A stretch of 7,747 nucleotides of DNA, taken from NCBI GenBank assembly GCA_964394585.1, contig CAYMYI010000164.1, positions 1 through 7,747 of the forward strand. Reading direction: 5' to 3'. Of the stretch, positions 6,507 through 7,747 are shown one piece after another. Origin of the DNA: CAYUJH01 sp964394585 (GTDB taxonomy: Bacteria; Bacteroidota; Bacteroidia; Cytophagales; Flammeovirgaceae). How positions within the stretch are numbered: position 1 is the first letter of the stretch; every line of letters begins with the position of its first letter. The position numbers and the translations under genes were made by a program. The notes beneath the pieces are model-generated. The model worked only from the letters and a program-made list of their open reading frames with translations, was not told the DNA's origin and did no database searches.

Positions 6507-6992
6507 ATGAAAAATTTCTTTTTAAAACTCCTGTATGCCCTTTTGGTAGGCAGCTTGTTGGTATCTTGTGCCTCTAAGAATCAAGAAACTACAGACGATG
6601 CTACAGAAGAATCAACGACTGCTTTATCGGCTTTGAAAGACGAGGTAATGGCTGTCCACGACGAAGCTATGGCAAAAATGGGCGAAATGCAGACGTTGGA
6701 ATCCGATATTAAAACGCACCTGAGCGGGTTAGATAGCGCGGAAAATGCCTCCATTATCGAAGAAGGGATGCAGAAAGTACAAGCCCTGAGCCAGGCAAGC
6801 GAAGGTATGATGCAATGGATGCGTAACTACGAACCGCCTTCGTCGGAAACTCCTCAGGCTGAAGCCGAAGCGTATTTGCAGCAGCAAAAAGAAGCCGTTA
6901 CAAAAGTGCAAGAAGCCATTGACCAAAGCTTGGAAGAGGCAAAGGCATTTTTAACACAGCAAAAAAGTGATAACACCTCATCAGAAGAGTAA
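6507..6992 (+). CDS. Met/His-patterned helical lipoprotein of unknown function
   Basis: The 161-residue product starts with a signal peptide and lipobox, L-L-V-S-C (Cys21), so it should be a lipoprotein. An acidic Thr-rich linker (about 24-38) follows. The rest is predicted to be almost entirely helical: about 40-72, 78-107 and 115-152, separated by a Pro-rich loop (P-P-S-S-E-T-P, 110-116). The first helix has M48, H51, M55, M58 and M61, spaced so that most fall on one face, and M88, M101, M102 and M105 lie in the second. I know similar short Bacteroidota lipoproteins only as hypothetical proteins, some mislabelled after viral inclusion-body proteins. It lies 55 nt after the cytochrome c gene and before a terminator, so it is probably part of the SCO1-cytochrome group. 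Copper or heme binding is possible but not shown. Confidence 0.82.
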   Translation: MKNFFLKLLYALLVGSLLVSCASKNQETTDDATEESTTALSALKDEVMAVHDEAMAKMGEMQTLESDIKTHLSGLDSAENASIIEEGMQKVQALSQASEGMMQWMRNYEPPSSETPQAEAEAYLQQQKEAVTKVQEAIDQSLEEAKAFLTQQKSDNTSSEE

Positions 6993-7018
6993 TCAGTTTA
7001 TTCTTACACTTCTTTGTG

Positions 7019-7061
7019 AAGAGCCTATCGGTAAACTTTTGCGTTGCTGATAGGCTTTTTT
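7019..7061 (+). terminator. Rho-independent terminator after the lipoprotein gene
   Basis: AGCCTATCGG at 7022-7031 pairs with CTGATAGGCT at 7047-7056 (10 bp, one G-T wobble at 7030/7048) around a 15-nt loop. A T-run continues through 7061, and upstream A residues at 7019-7020 extend the stem into it. It lies 27 nt after the lipoprotein stop and probably ends the SCO1 transcript. Confidence 0.85.
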
Positions 7062-7088
7062 AGTAGATTCATCTTTAAAAGTTACTGT

Positions 7089-7747
7089 ATGCGTACTGTA
7101 CTACTTACCACACTAAGTTTATTGCTTGCTTCCCTATCGGGATTTGCACAAAAAAAAGTAGAAACCCTTCGACTGTACAAAGGCACTTACTCTGGCGAAG
7201 TAATTAGCGATACAATTCCACAAGGGCAAGGAAAAATGTTATATCCTTCCGGTGAGGAAGTCGAAGGAATGTTTGCGCAAGGGGTTATCCATGGAAAAGC
7301 TACGTTAAATTACAAGCAAAATACGGCAGAAGGCTTTTTTCATGTGGGCGATTTGAGCGATGCAAGAGTAACTATCCGTTCGATGTTGCCGCAAGCCATA
7401 CGAGAAGTGCGCTACGAAGGCAACGTTATGCTGCACCGAGTGGAAGAAATGCAGATGTACGATTTTGTGTTTGGCAATCATTTAATTGAAAAAACAGGAA
7501 ATGGTACGCTTACTACTTTGTATGTTTCGGGTGATACGGTGCGGTATCATGGTATGTTTTTACACGATGTGTACCACGGGCATGGTGCGCTGTTAAATAC
7601 ACTTGAACAATTTGAGTATCGGGGGCATTTCGAACACGGCGAAATTAGCGGGGCAGGAGAGATGCATTTCAAAAATGGTGAGTTATATCGGGGATATTTT
7701 AAAGATGGGCAATTTTCGGGGCGAGGCTACCATACCTATGATGCCGA
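7089..7747 (+). CDS. Secreted MORN-repeat protein (3' end outside window)
   Basis: The frame starts at ATG 7089, 27 bp after the preceding terminator, and stays open to the window edge (219 complete codons). Residues 1-20 form a signal peptide with a cleavage-type end, S-G-F-A-Q, so the protein is exported. The mature part carries MORN-type beta-hairpin repeats, with units such as Y-K-G-T-Y (30-34), G-Q-G-K-M-L-Y-P-S-G (46-55), Y-H-G-M-F (153-157), Y-R-G-H-F (177-181) and Y-R-G-Y-F-K-D-G (200-207). The section at about 80-150 is degenerate but keeps the Y-x-G-x-V/F pattern in places. MORN repeats serve as binding or scaffold modules, and bacterial secreted versions are mostly uncharacterised. 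Nothing in the window identifies a partner, and the terminator upstream suggests its own promoter in or near 7062-7088. Confidence 0.82.
   Translation, partial: MRTVLLTTLSLLLASLSGFAQKKVETLRLYKGTYSGEVISDTIPQGQGKMLYPSGEEVEGMFAQGVIHGKATLNYKQNTAEGFFHVGDLSDARVTIRSMLPQAIREVRYEGNVMLHRVEEMQMYDFVFGNHLIEKTGNGTLTTLYVSGDTVRYHGMFLHDVYHGHGALLNTLEQFEYRGHFEHGEISGAGEMHFKNGELYRGYFKDGQFSGRGYHTYDA

Overview
The window looks like a chromosomal segment of a Bacteroidota bacterium, probably of Cytophagales/Flammeovirgaceae type. The grounds are indirect: moderate GC content judged by eye, A/T-rich gene starts without clear Shine-Dalgarno sequences, a TPR-plus-membrane sensor kinase layout typical of the phylum, and lipoproteins next to SCO1 and cytochrome c genes. 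No mobile element, tRNA, rRNA or CRISPR array was seen.

Layout. (1) Positions 2-2847, + strand: the 3' part of an esterase-D-like alpha/beta hydrolase, a classical ATP-grasp ligase with a lysine/alanine-rich histone-H1-like tail, a strong hairpin with a T-run, and a second ATP-grasp-like protein whose metal-binding strand pair lies N-terminal to its nucleotide-binding region, which suggests circular permutation. A CorA-type Mg2+ channel gene (2872-3789) follows 24 bp later. (2) Positions 3807-5217, - strand, convergent with corA: a decayed sensor histidine kinase. The signal peptide, TPR repeats, coiled coil and membrane helix are intact up to 4024. The kinase core is missing except for the last part of the ATP-binding domain, which continues in another reading frame. 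(3) Positions 5218-5469: a divergent intergenic region without a gene. (4) Positions 5470-6992, + strand: a SCO1/SenC lipoprotein, a membrane-anchored cytochrome c overlapping it by 17 nt, and a Met/His-patterned helical lipoprotein, closed by an intrinsic terminator at 7019-7061. (5) From 7089 to the end: a secreted MORN-repeat protein open at the window edge.

How they may work together. The hydrolase and two different ATP-grasp enzymes form a plausible biosynthetic cassette in which two carboxylate-amine (or similar) ligation steps make or attach a peptide-like product and the hydrolase trims or releases it. No substrate can be read from the sequence. The SCO1-cytochrome c-lipoprotein group is a respiratory or copper-handling module of the cell envelope. 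The most noteworthy items are the paired ATP-grasp cassette with its odd tail and permuted partner, the kinase remnant with a visible deletion junction, and the Met/His lipoprotein beside SCO1.
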